Assembly (NCBI RefSeq): GCF_964275005.1
Contig: NC_092704.1
Span: forward strand, 13,357,371 to 13,421,370
Reading direction: 5' to 3'
Origin: Diadema setosum
Taxonomy: Eukaryota > Echinodermata > Echinoidea > Diadematoida > Diadematidae
Length of the DNA: 64,000 bases
The position numbers were made by a program, and so were the translations under genes. Positions within the stretch are counted from its first letter, which is position 1; every line of letters starts with the position of its first letter. Shown here piece by piece: positions 1 through 14,176 of this stretch. A model generated the notes under the pieces. The model saw only the letters and a list, made by a program, of their open reading frames with translations. It was not told the origin of the DNA and did no database searches.

Positions 1-1747
1 CGCCATGGTTCCACTACACGATAACATAGAAAGGAAGTACTGACGGTACTGCTTTATTTTCTCGCCGAAGTCTCTTGCCCATAAAAGTGTCGATGCGGGA
101 AAATTGTACACGTTTAACAATATAAACATCCAAGATTTATACGCATACGAAGTTCAATAACCCACCACAGTAGGTTCCTTCCCGTAAATTCTTTTCGATA
201 TTATAACAGTTCTATTCGGGAGCAGGGAGGTGGCACCCCATCACCCTGTCTGGATGGAGGTGAAGTCTACTTTGTTATGCCGGTGTCGAAGAAAAGAAAA
301 AGACGAGGAAAACTTGATCTTGTTTTAAGAGTAAACTTGGCTGTGATTTAAAGACTCGTTAAAAAAAAAGTGCCGGAGGCTGTATTTAGGCACCTGCCAC
401 AATGGGTTCGAGGGTTTTCAGTTAGGCCTACTTCGAAGTACAGTAACATCTTTGTGATATTGAACTGGACAAGAGCCAATGAACACTGCCATTGACCACG
501 TAAAACTACAGTAAACACACACACACAAACACACACGCAACAACAAGATTAAATAGGAGAAATATAAGCCGCTAGACAAAGCAAAATAAGACTATGCAGT
601 CGTATTATATACATTCTGAATAATTATGGACAAAGGAAAAGAAAAGGAATGAAAACGTTAGCAGGCGAAAGTTCATTGCTTGAGAAATTGTCCAAGTTTA
701 TGGTGTGCTTTAGAAATGAAATTAAACAAGACAAACAAACGAACAATTGGAGATTCATAATTGATGTGGAAGCACTGAGGCATAGTGGCTTATAGGCTCT
801 GGAATCATAAACGAAACAAGGGGTCTTCAGTTCCGATCTTGTCCAGCGCGAAAGTGACTTCAACATCTGAATGGTTACCTGGCAACGATCGAGGTAATGA
901 TGTCGACACTGAAGAGGTTTGAAGAGTGATTGCCACCATATTGTAATGAGACTATTGAAATAACTGCGGTCAAAATGAAATCTAGAAAGGATGACAAACA
1001 CAGCTGTGTCATCTTGTCACCGTCATCAACCCCACTTTCTGGTTTATGTCTGCATTTTTTGCTAAAACTATTTTTTTTTTCACGATCATCTCAGGGAGTT
1101 TTTGTCAACGTAACTTTTCTTTTGTCGACCATAAATAATTTGTCTGCTGTAGCACCAAGGGAGGGGGAAAAAATGTTTATCAGTAGCCATGAATTTTGTG
1201 GCCATCTAGTTGGAGTCCAATGGTCCCTTGACCTGCGATCAGACTGACCGAGTGACCCGTTGCCTTGGAAACCATGGCTGGTCTGGACATAAAGAAAGAA
1301 AAGAGAAATGGAGGAAACTCAGAGCACGTCGCGTGGCTGTGGTCTGCGGGAATTCTTCAAGCTCTTTTTATGACAAACATCGCGGTATTCATCCACTCCC
1401 CATGCATGTCGTGTCCTCGTGTACGGGAATGCGGGTCCACTCGTCACCTGCTCGAGATATACGGTCTTAAACAAAAAGAAGAAGAAGAGTAACAGCTGTT
1501 CGTTTGCTTCCCACCATGCATACCTCTCTTGCACATGTTATCGCTATAGAGCCGACAGCCCAAGTTCATTCTCCAGCTCACTACAGAACATAATGTCAAA
1601 TCTGAGGACCAGGTAATGCTTCTTCATCCCCTATCACAAACAACCCTACCCCACCCTCTTTCCTTCCTCTTATCCATCTCTGTATGAAAATATTAGACAA
1701 ATTAATAAAAACAAAAACGACAGCAACCAAACAAACATAACTTGTTG

Positions 1748-1779
<32 letters not shown>

Positions 1780-2397
1780 ATGGTTTTAAAGGCGCGTATC
1801 ACTCGGGAGTATTTATCCCAGATAAAACTCTTATAATCCTTGTGGCATCGTTTCAGGCGTTGTCGTGATGAACTGAATAATGAACAGTTTAATGTTTCTG
1901 GATTTCAATATGCAGGCAGCGCTGTTGCATAATTCCGTAAAGCACAAATTGTAAATATTGGATGCAAGCTGCTATATAAAAGCTAGATCACGACAGTAGG
2001 ACCTATACATTAGAAATAGCTCCTTAAGCTTGTTCTGGTAAACAAGATGATTGGTTAGCAATGAATATGTGGAAGCAGAAGTTTATTACATCCTGCAATC
2101 ATGTGATTTGTCACTACCCGGTTGCTTTACTAAAAAGGTTTATGCATGATTCATGACACGTAACTCGATCCAGGGAGGTGAGAACAATCTGATGGCTGCA
2201 CGAGTAAAGACGGGGGATTTGAAAGCGGGGAGACATAGCGGATTATCTTGCGGCTTCAAGGGATAAAACAGATTCTGTGGATGTTTCCTTTCATATCGAC
2301 ACTTGAATATCCGTCTCCCATTCTGATTTCAGACACCCAAGCCTGATTAGAGAACTCACAGGGCTATCAAATCTGGCATACCTCATAAAATAAACTA
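1..2397. other. Non-coding stretch, probable GALNT intron or 3' flank
   Basis: No conserved exon was found on either strand. Open frames here are short and low in complexity. There is a (TTG)n/(TGG)n run near 1741-1778. If the GALNT gene at 13.9-19.2 kb continues leftwards, this is intron. I looked for the next conserved GALNT exon (the region around the DSHCEC-type motif) and did not find it. Confidence 0.5.
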
Positions 2398-2774
2398 AAA
2401 GGGATAGTATATTTTCGGTTGATATGGGGCTTCAGGTTTCCAACTTATGGAATATTAAAGAGCATACCATTCTAGGAGGAATTCAAAGTTTGAAAATCGA
2501 TTTTGATATGGCTGAGATATCAAAAAAACAAACAAACAAACAAACAAACAAACAAAGAAATCCTCATGAAAGGTGGGTCCCACCGTTCATTAGGATAACT
2601 TTGTTTAACTGCTTTTGGGGGTATCTCGGCCATTTCAAAAACCGATTTTCATCAAATAAAGTTTGAATTCCTCTTAGAATAAAATGCTCTTTGATACTTC
2701 GTTAAAGGTTTCTTAGCTCACAGAAAGTTTGAATCTGAATCTCTCATCGCAACCAAAAGTATACCATCCCTTTA
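2398..2774. mobile_element. Near-palindromic MITE, copy A
   Basis: The left end reads AAAGGGATAGTATA and the right end is its inverse, TATACCATCCCTTT. The whole element folds on itself: the left arm passes through a 'gaattcaaagttt' block to a centre of the form GGTGGGTCCCACC, then the mirror image follows. A (CAAA)n run sits inside at about 2521-2558. There is no coding capacity. It shares ends, arms and centre with copies at 5,529, 7,362, 17,664 and 49,261, and is one of the fuller copies. Superfamily is unassigned. Some copies are flanked by TTAA, which may be target-site duplication or part of the ends. Confidence 0.8.
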
Positions 2775-5528
2775 AAGGCAACCATTGGTGTGCCTCCTTT
2801 AAGCTTTCCGCAAAAGATGCATCTTGGATTCTTTGCATGTTCTGCAGATCTGTGGATTCCCTTGCAATCCATCATCCGCGGAGTGTATTAAAAAATTAGT
2901 CCGTCTCATGCCACCCCAGACAGTGAGGATATATGTTACCATGGAGATCAGATGAGATCTTCCACGCACCTGCCTGGCGGTATACTAAGGAGGTACAAGG
3001 CGAGCTCGCCTAATACATCCTCGGTGGTATGCATTTATCATAGATTTATATATCGCAAAGATATGCCTAAGCCTAGGGCTTAATCATAAGATGATTTATG
3101 GTTGATGACTCAGCTTGCCTAAGGGGGCATACTGTGCTATGATTGATGAGACGAAACAATTCGTGGCGGATTACTCTCTAGTGACCAGTGAAACCTCCTC
3201 CGCTGAACTCATCCGCAACCGACCCGTCATCAATGCTCAGACGACCACTGAAAAAAACCGCGCAGAAATTAATTGTTCCTCTCTTTCACATGCTTGTCTG
3301 ATAATGACCGGAATTAGCTTCTAATATCTGTGACAACAACCATATTTCCGATAAATATTGAAGCATTTATAACCTTACACACATAATAATAGAGTATACT
3401 GTAAGTTTACACAGATAACAATCATGATATACGACAATGACAGTGAACGATTCACTCCAACTGTATATACATGGGGCTTTACAAATTTTGCCTTGGGAAA
3501 AACCGTTCATCTGTTCAAAGCTCTGCATAGCCTTCTTGGTGGAGAATGAAACCGTCATTGTCGTTCTGCCTTACATTTCACACTAAAAAAGAAGAAAAAT
3601 CCTCACAACGTGCAAGTTTGCTCTAGAGGCTAAAGGCAGACTAGCAAGTGAATTTCACAAATCTTCATTTTCTCTGATAAGAGACGCATACAACCATTTC
3701 CTTGACATGTTATTGAGATGATCATGTCCTATTTCGTCCTATTTCTGAAGGAAAAAATCGAATATCGACAGTTGTTACATGTGGTGCTTTACCTATATAA
3801 AGAGAGGACCGCCCGCGAAATTAGCCAAAACTTTGAAAATACATAACTTCAGAATGTGTATTCGGGTACAGAGTACTCGGGCGCAAGTAATTGATTGTTT
3901 TCCCTGCAACTTATATAGAACACTCAAAGTGGGATATACTTTTCTAAGTCATCTATAGATGATTTTTTTTTTTTTTTTTTTAGCCTTGCCTCCTGTGGAC
4001 ACAATAACTGCACCACATAGTATACATCTAAAGTGTCTACCTCATCATTCAAATTGTGAAATTGTCAAATGTCAAATGTGAATTAAAGCCATTCCTATCG
4101 GAATCTTTAATGGAATCTCGATGGTTTGACTAACTCTTCCTTTTAGATGTGTATCAACGCTGAGTTTTTAATTGTGTCGGTTTTATGTACGCGCGTCATT
4201 TCATCTACAACACACACAGACACACACAGACACACACAGACACACACACACACACACTCAAACACATTACAAAACAAAATAATTAACGTTTGTCATGATG
4301 ACTTTATTGATAGAAACAACGGCTACTCGTAATCAACCTTTGCATTGAGCTTCCGCTTTCGTTTCCGCAAACCGGGATCTCACTGGCACTGCGGTTCACA
4401 ATTAGATCATAATCAACAGCAGCAACTAAAAGACCAACAAAAGACAGCAACAAAAATAAAAGAATAAGAATATGTGGGGCATCCAAACTTAGTTTGTAAG
4501 CCTTGAAAGGCGGCTAGGAAATGAACTTCACCTCCCTGAATTGGCCGAGCGTGTGGAACACACCATGCAATCCGCTGACTAGGCAAATCATGCAGTGAAA
4601 CCCGATTCACAGTCAGATGGGGTTTGTGCAAAGTGACGTCATAAAAGGTCACATCTATGCAGCTCGTTCAAGGATTTGGAAACAGAAGCGTAAATTTGTC
4701 ATTATGCCATTCGCGATTGTGTTATAACACCATGCCATTTTCAAGCTGTTGCCCTGAGATGATTATGTAATAAAAAATGCGTTGTATCAGACTGCTTCTA
4801 TTCAGAATGATCTCAACTAGCTGCCTTTGTCTCTTGATTATAACTTTTGAAAATGAAATTATGGAGAAATCGCATACTAAAGACATATTGAGACGATCGC
4901 TTATGTGACATTTATCATACACAATTTTCTTCGTATATATAACCGTGCAGCTGGATTGGCTAGCAAGCATGGCAGTATTTTGGTCATACCATAATCTTGA
5001 CAGAGCCTGCAAATTTTGTAAAACTTCAGTTTGCCATTAAAGCGATATAAGAACTCAATGTTTTCTTCCCAATAGGGCTATCGTATTGTTAAAGTGCTTC
5101 CCGGCGGTGTGTGTTTCTGCACTTCTCTTTTCGATATCATGATCAATTTCTGCTAACATTTACAAGAAGGTGACATAAGTATTAAAAAAATGAGAACACA
5201 TATCGGCTTGATATCAGAACATGTCAAAGGCAGCCGTCGTAGATCAAAGGTTGAAGGGAAAAACACAGAAAAAACACTTGCCAAATATCCTTCATATTTC
5301 CAAATTGTTAGCCACAGTGTCCTCTGAAAAGAAGCTGCGAATGGTTGAGGTATCAATGTTACGTTGTGACTAATGTGTTTTGCGATGACGTGTATGCTTA
5401 CATTATACCTATTATTGGCTGTCATTGACACACAAATCAACAATGTATGGATTGATAATAAATAACAGTAATCTTAATTCTTCTAAGCGTCTTCAAGCCA
5501 TCTTGGCCATATACACTTTGTATACCTT
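2775..5528. other. Non-coding, with a GGCGAGCTCGCC palindrome
   Basis: No exon recognised. Near 2990-3035 a palindromic block is centred on GGCGAGCTCGCC and flanked by AAGGAGGTA; a related block lies at about 6,640-6,680. A poly-T run is at about 3962-3981 and (CAGACACA)n/(CA)n at 4208-4260. Confidence 0.5.
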
Positions 5529-5806
5529 AAAGGGATGATCAAGTTTTGGTTGCGATAGGGCTTTAGGTTTCCATCATTTTTCGATGCTGATTTTTTGAGA
5601 TATGAAATATGAAAGATCATATAATTCTTGGAGGTTTTCGAAGTTTATTTGATGAAAATTTGTTTTGAAATGGCTGAGATATCCAAAACAAAGCGATCCT
5701 AATAAAGCTTGAATTCCTATTAGAATTGCATGCTCTTTAATATTTCTTACAGTGGTTTCGATCTCACAAAAGGTTAAAAGGTGAATGTTCACTAAGGCAT
5801 CCCTTT
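5529..5806. mobile_element. Near-palindromic MITE, copy B (internally deleted)
   Basis: The ends are AAAGGGATGATCAAG and the inverse GGCATCCCTTT, with TTAA on both outer sides. The left arm is present to 'gatatccaaaacaaagcgatcctaat', then the sequence jumps into the right arm. The GGTGGGTCCACC centre and the inner right arm are missing. The internal deletion accounts for its shorter length (278 bp against about 370-460 bp for the others). Confidence 0.75.
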
Positions 5807-7361
5807 AAGTGTAGTACTACACCTGCACGTGTAGTTGAGAATAAAGAATAAACACATCAAACGACTCGAGATGCAGGAACATCGCTCTTTCCTGAAAATG
5901 TTAGAAACAAACTAAACACCACACGAGCTTTATGCACAGCCCTTTAAAGCATAACATGCACGTAACATGGTAAGATTCTGACACTTAAAAACTCTCTCTT
6001 TCCCCCTTTTTGGTTTGCGTTCCTCTCTGAACATTACATGGTAAAAATCAAAGCAAATGTAAAAACATTCTTCGATGTCTGGCAAATGTTGATAACGAAC
6101 AGATTAATCCCAGCTAAAGAGCCCCCACTAATCATACTTTCTTTCCTGTCGGAATCGATAAGTCCGTCACGTCCAAAATGCTATCCCCATGCAAATCGCA
6201 TCCACTGATAGACATGTTTTAAGTCGGGTTAAATAGATTCTTCCCACCCCCTCCATCTCTCCCCCTCATTCCTTCTCCCGCTCTCACTCTTTCTCTGTCT
6301 TTCGGGTTGGGAAAAGGGGGGATGAGGATTCCTCCCAAATCCTATAAATAACCATAACCATATCTATCAATTTTGGAAGACCACAGGTGTCCAATCGATG
6401 TACTATCTCCCTGGATGTACCCATGTTGCTGTGAAGAAACACACAATTATCATGTACATCACTTTGATACGAATTATGCACGCTTGACAAGGATGTTGGG
6501 ATGATGACAAAGCTAACACCTTTCTGTCAGTAGAGTAGGAGGGGGGGGGGTTGGGGGCGTGCGAAGGTTAAGTACCATACACCAATTCCCATGTAGGCAT
6601 CAGTCGTTGCCATGGTAACACCGAGGGGGATGATTATCACACCAAGGAGGTAGACGAGGCGAGCTCGCCCAGTCGGCGTAACTCCTTGTCCCCTTGATCA
6701 CACCGAGCTCCACGTCAGTACGTGAGGTTCTTGACTTTCGTGACTTCTTGACCTTTGCATCATCCTATATAGCCATGCAGATAAGTTCTGTGGGATGGGA
6801 AACTGGATGAATGCACTCAATACAGAAGGTTTCCCCACCTCCCGGTTCACGCTTACACACGTCATTTATTCATGATGAAGGGAGGGGGATACAACACCTC
6901 GTGATATTCATAGTTAATACTTTTTTGTTCATTCTGTCACACTGCTCTCAAAAAACCCAAACTGAATAGTAAATGTATTCACTGTAATCATGGTAATATG
7001 AGATTGATAACTTATTTAACACCCAATAACCCTAATAATGTATCAGTTTCATGCACTATGCGTTTTTTTTTATTTCTGCCCAACAAGCTGACAAATTGAA
7101 ATTGAAAAAAAAAAGGTGAAAATATGGTGAATTTTCTGAATATTTTGTGAATATCTTTGTCCATACATGATGTCACCACACTTTTAAACGGGCATCGTCA
7201 GATTTTCCCCAAACTTCGCTGATGGGTTCTACTAATATCTGCATTCACTCTACATATTTACGTCTATATTTGGGTTTAACTCTCCCTTAGATATTTTGCC
7301 GGGGAGATCATAAGTCCCTCAAAGTCTCCTTGGGACATATGTGACTTCCCTCAAGGGCATT
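5807..7361. other. Non-coding intergenic or intronic sequence
   Basis: No exon recognised. It contains a G tract at about 6539-6550 and the second GGCGAGCTCGCC block near 6,659-6,670, preceded by a short GTTGCCATGGTAAC palindrome at about 6608-6621. Confidence 0.45.
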
Positions 7362-7732
7362 AAAGGAATGGTATAGTGTTGGTTTTAACTTTTTTTCGCG
7401 ATAATGTAGAAATCACTTATATGAAAATATGAAGGTGCACACAATTATAAGAGGAATTAAAAGTTCATTTGATGAAAAATCGGTTTTGTAATGGCTGAGC
7501 TGTCCATAAACAAAAGATGCACGAATAGAAAGTGGGTTCCACCTTTTATTAAGACCGTTTTGTTTTACTTTGTTTTGGGTATTTCAGCCACTTCAAAAAC
7601 GATTTCCATCAAATAAACTTTCAATCCCTCTTAATTATATGTCTTATTGTATGCTCTTGAATATCAAAGTGGTTTCTACTCGAAAAACCTTAAAACTTAA
7701 ATCCCATCTCAACCAAAACTATACCATCCTTC
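7362..7732. mobile_element. Near-palindromic MITE, copy C
   Basis: The left end is AAAGGAATGGTATAG and the right end the inverse CTATACCATCCTT. Arms carry the family blocks (aggaattaaaagttcatttgatgaaaa and its mirror) around a centre near GTGGGTTCCACC. A SINE begins 16 bp downstream, so this is a nest of small repeats. Confidence 0.8.
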
Positions 7733-7747
7733 AACAAACAAAACAAA

Positions 7748-8222
<475 letters not shown>

Positions 8223-8264
8223 AGGTGGATAAATTATATACGTAGTAATTGTTTGCATTGAACT

Positions 8265-8534
8265 GTAACACTGTGCATTAATCGTTTTCCTTTGTTTTTT
8301 TTCAGTATCTTAATTCTCATTTTCTTTATGTAGTATGCATGATTTCCTATGATTTGTTTTTGAGTGTCTGTTTGTTTGATTTTTGTATTTAACTTTTTTT
8401 TGTTACTTTCTTCTTTTTTTTTTAAGTTTCCTATACTATGTATAAAATGTTGTATTTTGTAATTGTATGATTTTTTTTTACTTCACGGACTCACAGAAGA
8501 ACAGCCATTGGCTGAAGTGAGTGACCCGTGGTGA

Positions 8535-8565
<31 letters not shown>

Positions 8566-8604
8566 CTAAACTAAACTAAACTAAACTAAACTAAACTAAA
8601 CTAA
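8265..8604 (+). mobile_element. LINE-like 3' UTR with (TAAAC)n tail
   Basis: A T-rich stretch leads into a short GC-richer block with inverted CACGGACTCAC / GTGAGTGACCCGTG arms near 8483-8531. A pentanucleotide (CTAAA)n tail follows at about 8537-8604. A hairpin just before a short simple-repeat tail is typical of the 3' ends of non-LTR retrotransposons. No reverse-transcriptase sequence remains. The left border is approximate. Confidence 0.55.
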
Positions 8605-10818
8605 GCAACAAACCATTCGTGTGGATCTATTTTATATTCCTCACATATTACTTTGTATATTTATTCTGTTGGAAAAAAATTAATAAAGTTTGATTTGAAA
8701 GTCATCGCCTACATCATATCGATGTAAATAGTTATCTAAACACCCATTTCGAGTGCCGCGTTGCCCCATTACACTCATACATTTGCATCGTTTTTGCTGT
8801 AAAAAAAAAAGTAGAAAAAATGGAAACAATCAACTAGACCTAAATTGGACTGGGAACACATTTTCAAGCGTCGTCATAGTCGTGTGAGTATTTAAAGATC
8901 ATCATGGGACTATAATGACTTCTTGACATTCAGACTGTATTAATTTGTATGAATTTGCGGAAAAGTCTGACATTACCGATTGCATCTCAAGGAAACATTC
9001 AGGAACATTTCGGCTAAATTGCCCCCTTCAGTGCCCTGTAAATAGCTGTTAATCACCTGACCAGAATTCATTGGACTCGTCGTTGCTTTCTGGGATATTT
9101 TGTTTTCTTTTGTATTTAGTACGGAGGATATAAACTGCCCACGTAAGGCATTCGGACTTAAAGGCGTTTTGTACCATTTGCAGATGAAACAAAAACCCAG
9201 CTTTAGTGCTTCAAAATAGTTCTTAAATGTAAAATAGGGATAGAAACAACCAATGTTAAAGTTTGAATCAGTATAATCAACGTCAAGTATTGTTAAATAT
9301 ACAAACTGTGAACAATAGTTATAATGAAATTGTTTCTGCAGTTATTGTTTAGTGAGAAAAATAGTGATATATCCTTATATTTTAGGCTTTATTATGAAAC
9401 GTTTATGTGGTAGTGTAGGATGTTATGTGATACAGCTGACCTACACATAATATGCATCAAATATGATAACTCGAACATTTTTTAATCACTGCCCCAATGG
9501 TAAACGATACCTTTCAAATCTTCTCTTATGTCTTTCGAATGAAATCTGTCGGGAGAGACGGAACGTGTGGGAAGCACTTTCGCGTACATAGCAGGTACTG
9601 AAATAACAGGTAATATTCATTATTATAGGCAGATTATTCCAAACAACACTAAGAAACTCGACTCCCCTCCGGAAGTTTAGACGTCATACCGGGATCATCA
9701 CCGGAAAATGTTAATTAGCAGAATTGTCAAGGAATCGAGGTTGACTATAAGCCTATCTCTATACCTTCTTGTCCGTCACGTATTGCGTAGGATTGAGTAG
9801 AGAAGAATCGTACGAAGTTCACCATCACTCTACAAAATGTGGAAGCAAAAATAAGGAGAGAATTATAGATACAAAAAAGGGATATTCAGCCTCTTCTAAA
9901 GAAAAAGTTTAGGGATACATAATTGCAGAAACCCATAACTGTCACGTGATGTCTGCAAACGAAAAAGCGAGATGACACCTCAAGTTCTAAAAAGAAATCC
10001 ACGTGATTATTGTTAGATCATCGCATGATTGTGTAGGTACATGACAGCTTACGGGCAAAATGTGCGATAGGAGAAGGACCAGGTTTATCACCCAAAATGT
10101 GCACTCTACCCCCCCCCCCCCCCTTGTAATGAAGTTTTATTGCAATCACTCACCATCTCTTCAACCATGGAGCTACAACATTAAAGATGAGGGAAGGGTG
10201 TCGATTAATCAAGTTCTGATCCGTATACAGAAACCAACTGTTTTTGAAACAAATCGATTTCAGATTACTGTCAGATTATAAAGAAAAAACAAAAAACAAA
10301 TACCCCGTAATAAATAGCGTTTGTCCATCGCCAATTTTTACAGACACTCCCTAGGCTTGAAATTTATGTCAGTGTCCCACCCGTTAGGCGATTTGAGAGT
10401 ATTTTGTCATTAGAAGAAAGATTAATGAATCCTTTAATGAAGGTTGCCCTTCCACTGTCCCTCGTAGTAACTTTAAGTCATCAAAATACTCATGAAGTGT
10501 AACTTCACGTCCCTCTGCTACCCTCCCCCTTAAATACTGACGAATAATCAAGGACAACCTTATCGTTCTCGAAATAAAACGACCCAAACATACAACAGCA
10601 AAGGACAAGGACAACTATATAACAAAGAAAAGAAAGAAGAGTGCGTGAGAAGAGGACTGAGAGAAATTATAGAGTGAAACGATTAGGGGAACGCGTAGAC
10701 CTGAGAGAGGCCATGGGAAGAGGCAAGATGGTAGACTGAAAACGACAAACAAGTCTGGATAGATCATCAAAAGGAGCCCGAGGGACAGAGAAGATGTCTC
10801 GATGAAACCAGTGTAGAC
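8605..10818. other. Non-coding sequence, nothing recognised
   Basis: No exon, RNA gene or clear transposon ends seen. A C tract lies at about 10110-10124. Confidence 0.45.
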
Positions 10819-10820
10819 AA

Positions 10821-10877
<57 letters not shown>

Positions 10878-11125
10878 CATATTATAGTGAGAGATGGGCC
10901 AATAGATATAGACAGATGGATAGGTAAACACACAGACAGATATAAGTGGAAAGATTATACATAGACAGACAGACAGACAATTTGATAACAGGTATAGATA
11001 GATATAGAAGGACAAACAGAGAATATATAAATAGACTGAAACTTAAATATGTATATGTATGTATATATATATATTTTACCGGGTACACAAATAGATCTAA
11101 AATCGACAGAGAAAGTGAGATAGAG

Positions 11126-11214
<89 letters not shown>

Positions 11215-11244
11215 TAGATAGCTGGATAGATAGATAGAGAGCTG

Positions 11245-11306
<62 letters not shown>

Positions 11307-11318
11307 GAGCGAGAGAGG
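10819..11318. repeat. (TAGA)n microsatellite cluster
   Basis: Two long (GATA/TAGA)n tracts, about 10820-10877 and 11118-11317, the second interrupted by (GA)n and CTGGATAGATAG variants. Unrelated AT-rich sequence with CAGACAGA and (TA) runs lies between them. The long '...LSIYLSIYL...' frames on the minus strand are repeat artefacts. Confidence 0.95.
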
Positions 11319-13901
11319 AGAAAACAGACCGCGACAAAACCAGCAGGGGTTTTTCCAGAGGGCGTGCCCCTCTGATTCTTAGGGGCAAAAGGGTTAACGT
11401 CCAATCCGACGTAAATGTTTCTCCCAGCGGAAACCCGGCTGGATGGTACGAATTCAATTTGGCGCTTAAATTTGCCGTAATTCCACCCTCCCTCTCTCTC
11501 TCCCTCTCTCTCTTTGCCGCATCGGCTTGTCAATTATCATAGCCCTCTTCTCCGCCTGGAAGACACATGAATGTAATCATCCATGACCTCCAGACTCACG
11601 AATGTATATCTTCTTCTCCCGCTCTCTCCCTCTATATGACCTCTCCCTCTCTGTCCGAAGGTTCCTTTTGTTTCGTTCTATGAATGCATTCTAGACAAGC
11701 TCAGTAAAAGAAAAAGGAGAAAAAAAACAACAACAACAACAACATGACTCTCATGTTTGCCACATGCACAACATGACCTCAATCTCCCTCCGTGTCCAAC
11801 TTTACTTTTGTCTCATTTTTTTTTTTATCCCTGATTCCTTTAATAGCTTCCCAAGCCCTCTCCGTTATTTCGTATACTTAGTATATGCCTACTCTGCGAA
11901 TGGACGTACTGTTGGTAAAACAGGATTTCTGAGAAAAATTAAATTAGACAATTTCAATAAAACATTTAGGCCCTAAATACAAAGTACGGTAGACCACTGC
12001 ATTTGCTTTTCCATGACATGTTCCATGCTGATTTTCATTTACATAAACGCTCGTTGTTTGCCCACATCATTATTGTCTGAATTCTTTGTACATGTTCTTG
12101 AATAAATCAACTTCATATTTATTTCAATTATATCAGTATATTTTATGACTCAAGTAAACTCATGCTGAGAGGAACTATCACCGTCATGAAAATCACATTG
12201 TTCGGGATTTCGTTGAAGACTATATAAACAGAAAATATAAGTTCACTAAAAATTGAATAAACTTCAAGCAAAATGAACTTCATTCATTATTATACTTTGA
12301 GAAGCATGTACACAATGTAATGTACACAAACAGAAACACACACACACACACACACACAAACAAACAAACACGCACACGCACACACGGGGTATAATGTTCC
12401 ATTCGGGGGATTAACATCTCCCACCAAGCAACATGTTAAAACTTTTGCTCAACATCCTTTCAAAACGCAACATTCTGAGCATCATCATGCCACAAACTGA
12501 TGACAGGCAAAAGATTGGTTATTTGCCAAAGTGAGTCAAACGTGCTGAGAAGGGATAAAGATTTGTGTCTCTGGTTTAAAGCTCATTCCATGTGGACAAA
12601 TGATAAAAAGGGCTATACAATGGCACCTGATGGAGTCATCTAAGAGCCCTACAGAACTTCCAGGGCCCTCAAGTGCAATGGTGAGCAATGCTGGACTCCA
12701 AAGACACAATATCGAGTATGTACAGTATCATAAATACATACATAGAACGGATACGGATGCAGAGCTAGGAAGTGTTTTGCCAAGGAATTTTTTGAACTCT
12801 TCACCTTGCAAATTCCTTCGGCAGCTGCGCGTGCATATGGAGCTCAAACTTTTGGGCTGAATGCATTTTGCAGACCAGAGAACTTAATCTCCAGGAATGC
12901 TATAAGGAAATACTATAAGTATAAGAACATAAAGGTCTAGACATGTGTGCGATATGAAGATAACATGCCACGAAAGAAAGAAACGCATCACTTGTTGGAT
13001 ACTGAATACAATCTCCGTCCGAAGACCAGTAAAGCAGTTAGTCAAAGCGTGACGTCCGCTTATTTTAACATGATTGAACATCGGGAGTGAACTGATACAA
13101 GTGAAACAGTAGTAAAAGTGATATAAAAATAGACGATATGTAAGAATGTTATTATCATGGAAACATACTATCTTGCGAATCTTCGTGATACATCGGAATG
13201 GATCGCACAAATGATATATTATGAACATCGGTGTCATATACTTTACAATAATCATTGCAAATCATTATGAGCATGTAAGCACCTTACAGAGATAGTTTGA
13301 GACAGTCACAAGAAAAAAAAGTCACAAAACGTCTACAAAAATCACCGCACAAGCACAAATATCTTTTTCATAAACAGGTCATAATTATACTTTCCTTCTT
13401 TAAATACATTCACTTTGTAGCCGTTGTTTACGCAACAGAGGAATTTGAAGAAGGGCAACGGGACCCTCGTAAGATTAGGGGTTAAAGTTGAGCTTTCTAT
13501 GATGTTTGCTCAGGTCTGTTTTTGTTCTTTTTGTGTCCAGATTTAAGCTCATTCTTCATTATTGGTTGCATCTTTTAGGCCGATTGTGTATTGTTTTACT
13601 GTTACTTTGGTTACCAGAAGTTCTTTTTTCAGACATTTATCTATATGCATATTTCATTTTGCGCGACATTAAGGATTCCAGTCATAATGAAACAATAAAG
13701 GTAGATGAAACTATAATATTAGATGAGGAACTGTAATATGTTCTCTAGAACATCACAAGCAATTGGTCATAGAGGTTATAGAGACATATCCTTGAAAAGT
13801 GATCCGTTATGGTCAGACAACGATGATTTTATACGGTATACAGATTTATAGTTTCATCCTATTTAACGCAGCCGGTAACGAAGCCCTCAACGATGTCTTA
13901 C
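11319..13901. other. Non-coding, probable GALNT intron 2
   Basis: This lies immediately downstream, in gene direction, of the GALNT exon 2 donor at 13,901-13,900. No further GALNT exon was found by eye. Small (CA)n/(CAAA)n tracts occur at about 12338-12385 and an (AAC)n tract at 11729-11743. Confidence 0.45.
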
Positions 13902-14071
13902 CGTCATCGCTGGCGTCGTTGACCAGTATCACCTCCTTGAGAACGTCCCGGGGAGTGCGATTGATCACGCTGTGCACGGTTCTCATGAGCGTCGACCACG
14001 CCTCGTTGTGGAACGCGATGATCACTGTGGCACTGGGCAAGTTGGAGAACTTGTACGTGATGTCCTGGCAT
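13902..14071 (-). CDS. GALNT: GALNT coding exon 2 (start of the catalytic domain)
   Basis: A 170-bp internal exon. The acceptor CTGTAG precedes 14,071, and the donor G|GTAAGA uses GT at 13,901-13,900. With exon 1 the phase joins exactly: AG plus A makes Arg149. The exon encodes residues 149-205, starting [16 protein letters not shown], then [20 protein letters not shown], and ending [10 protein letters not shown]. In the family this is the first part of the GT-A fold (glycosyltransferase family 27), the nucleotide-sugar-binding half. The metal-binding DxH motif and the C-terminal ricin-type lectin domain would come in later exons, not visible here. A (CAGA)n repeat at 14,100-14,176 begins about 30 bp upstream of the splice acceptor. 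Confidence 0.93.
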
Positions 14072-14099
14072 CTACAGTTTAGAGAAGATGGATGTGGGG

Positions 14100-14117
14100 A
14101 CAGACAGACAGACAGAC

Positions 14118-14156
<39 letters not shown>

Positions 14157-14176
14157 GAGACAGACAGAGAGACAGG
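14100..14176. repeat. (CAGA)n microsatellite beside a splice acceptor
   Basis: Near-perfect tetranucleotide tract. On the coding strand it reads (GTCT)n, pyrimidine-rich, and ends about 30 nt before the GALNT exon 2 acceptor AG. Confidence 0.95.

Noticed and set aside
10667..11533. Frames up to 192 codons with repeated IYLS
   Set aside because: Produced by (TAGA)n microsatellites; no other motif.
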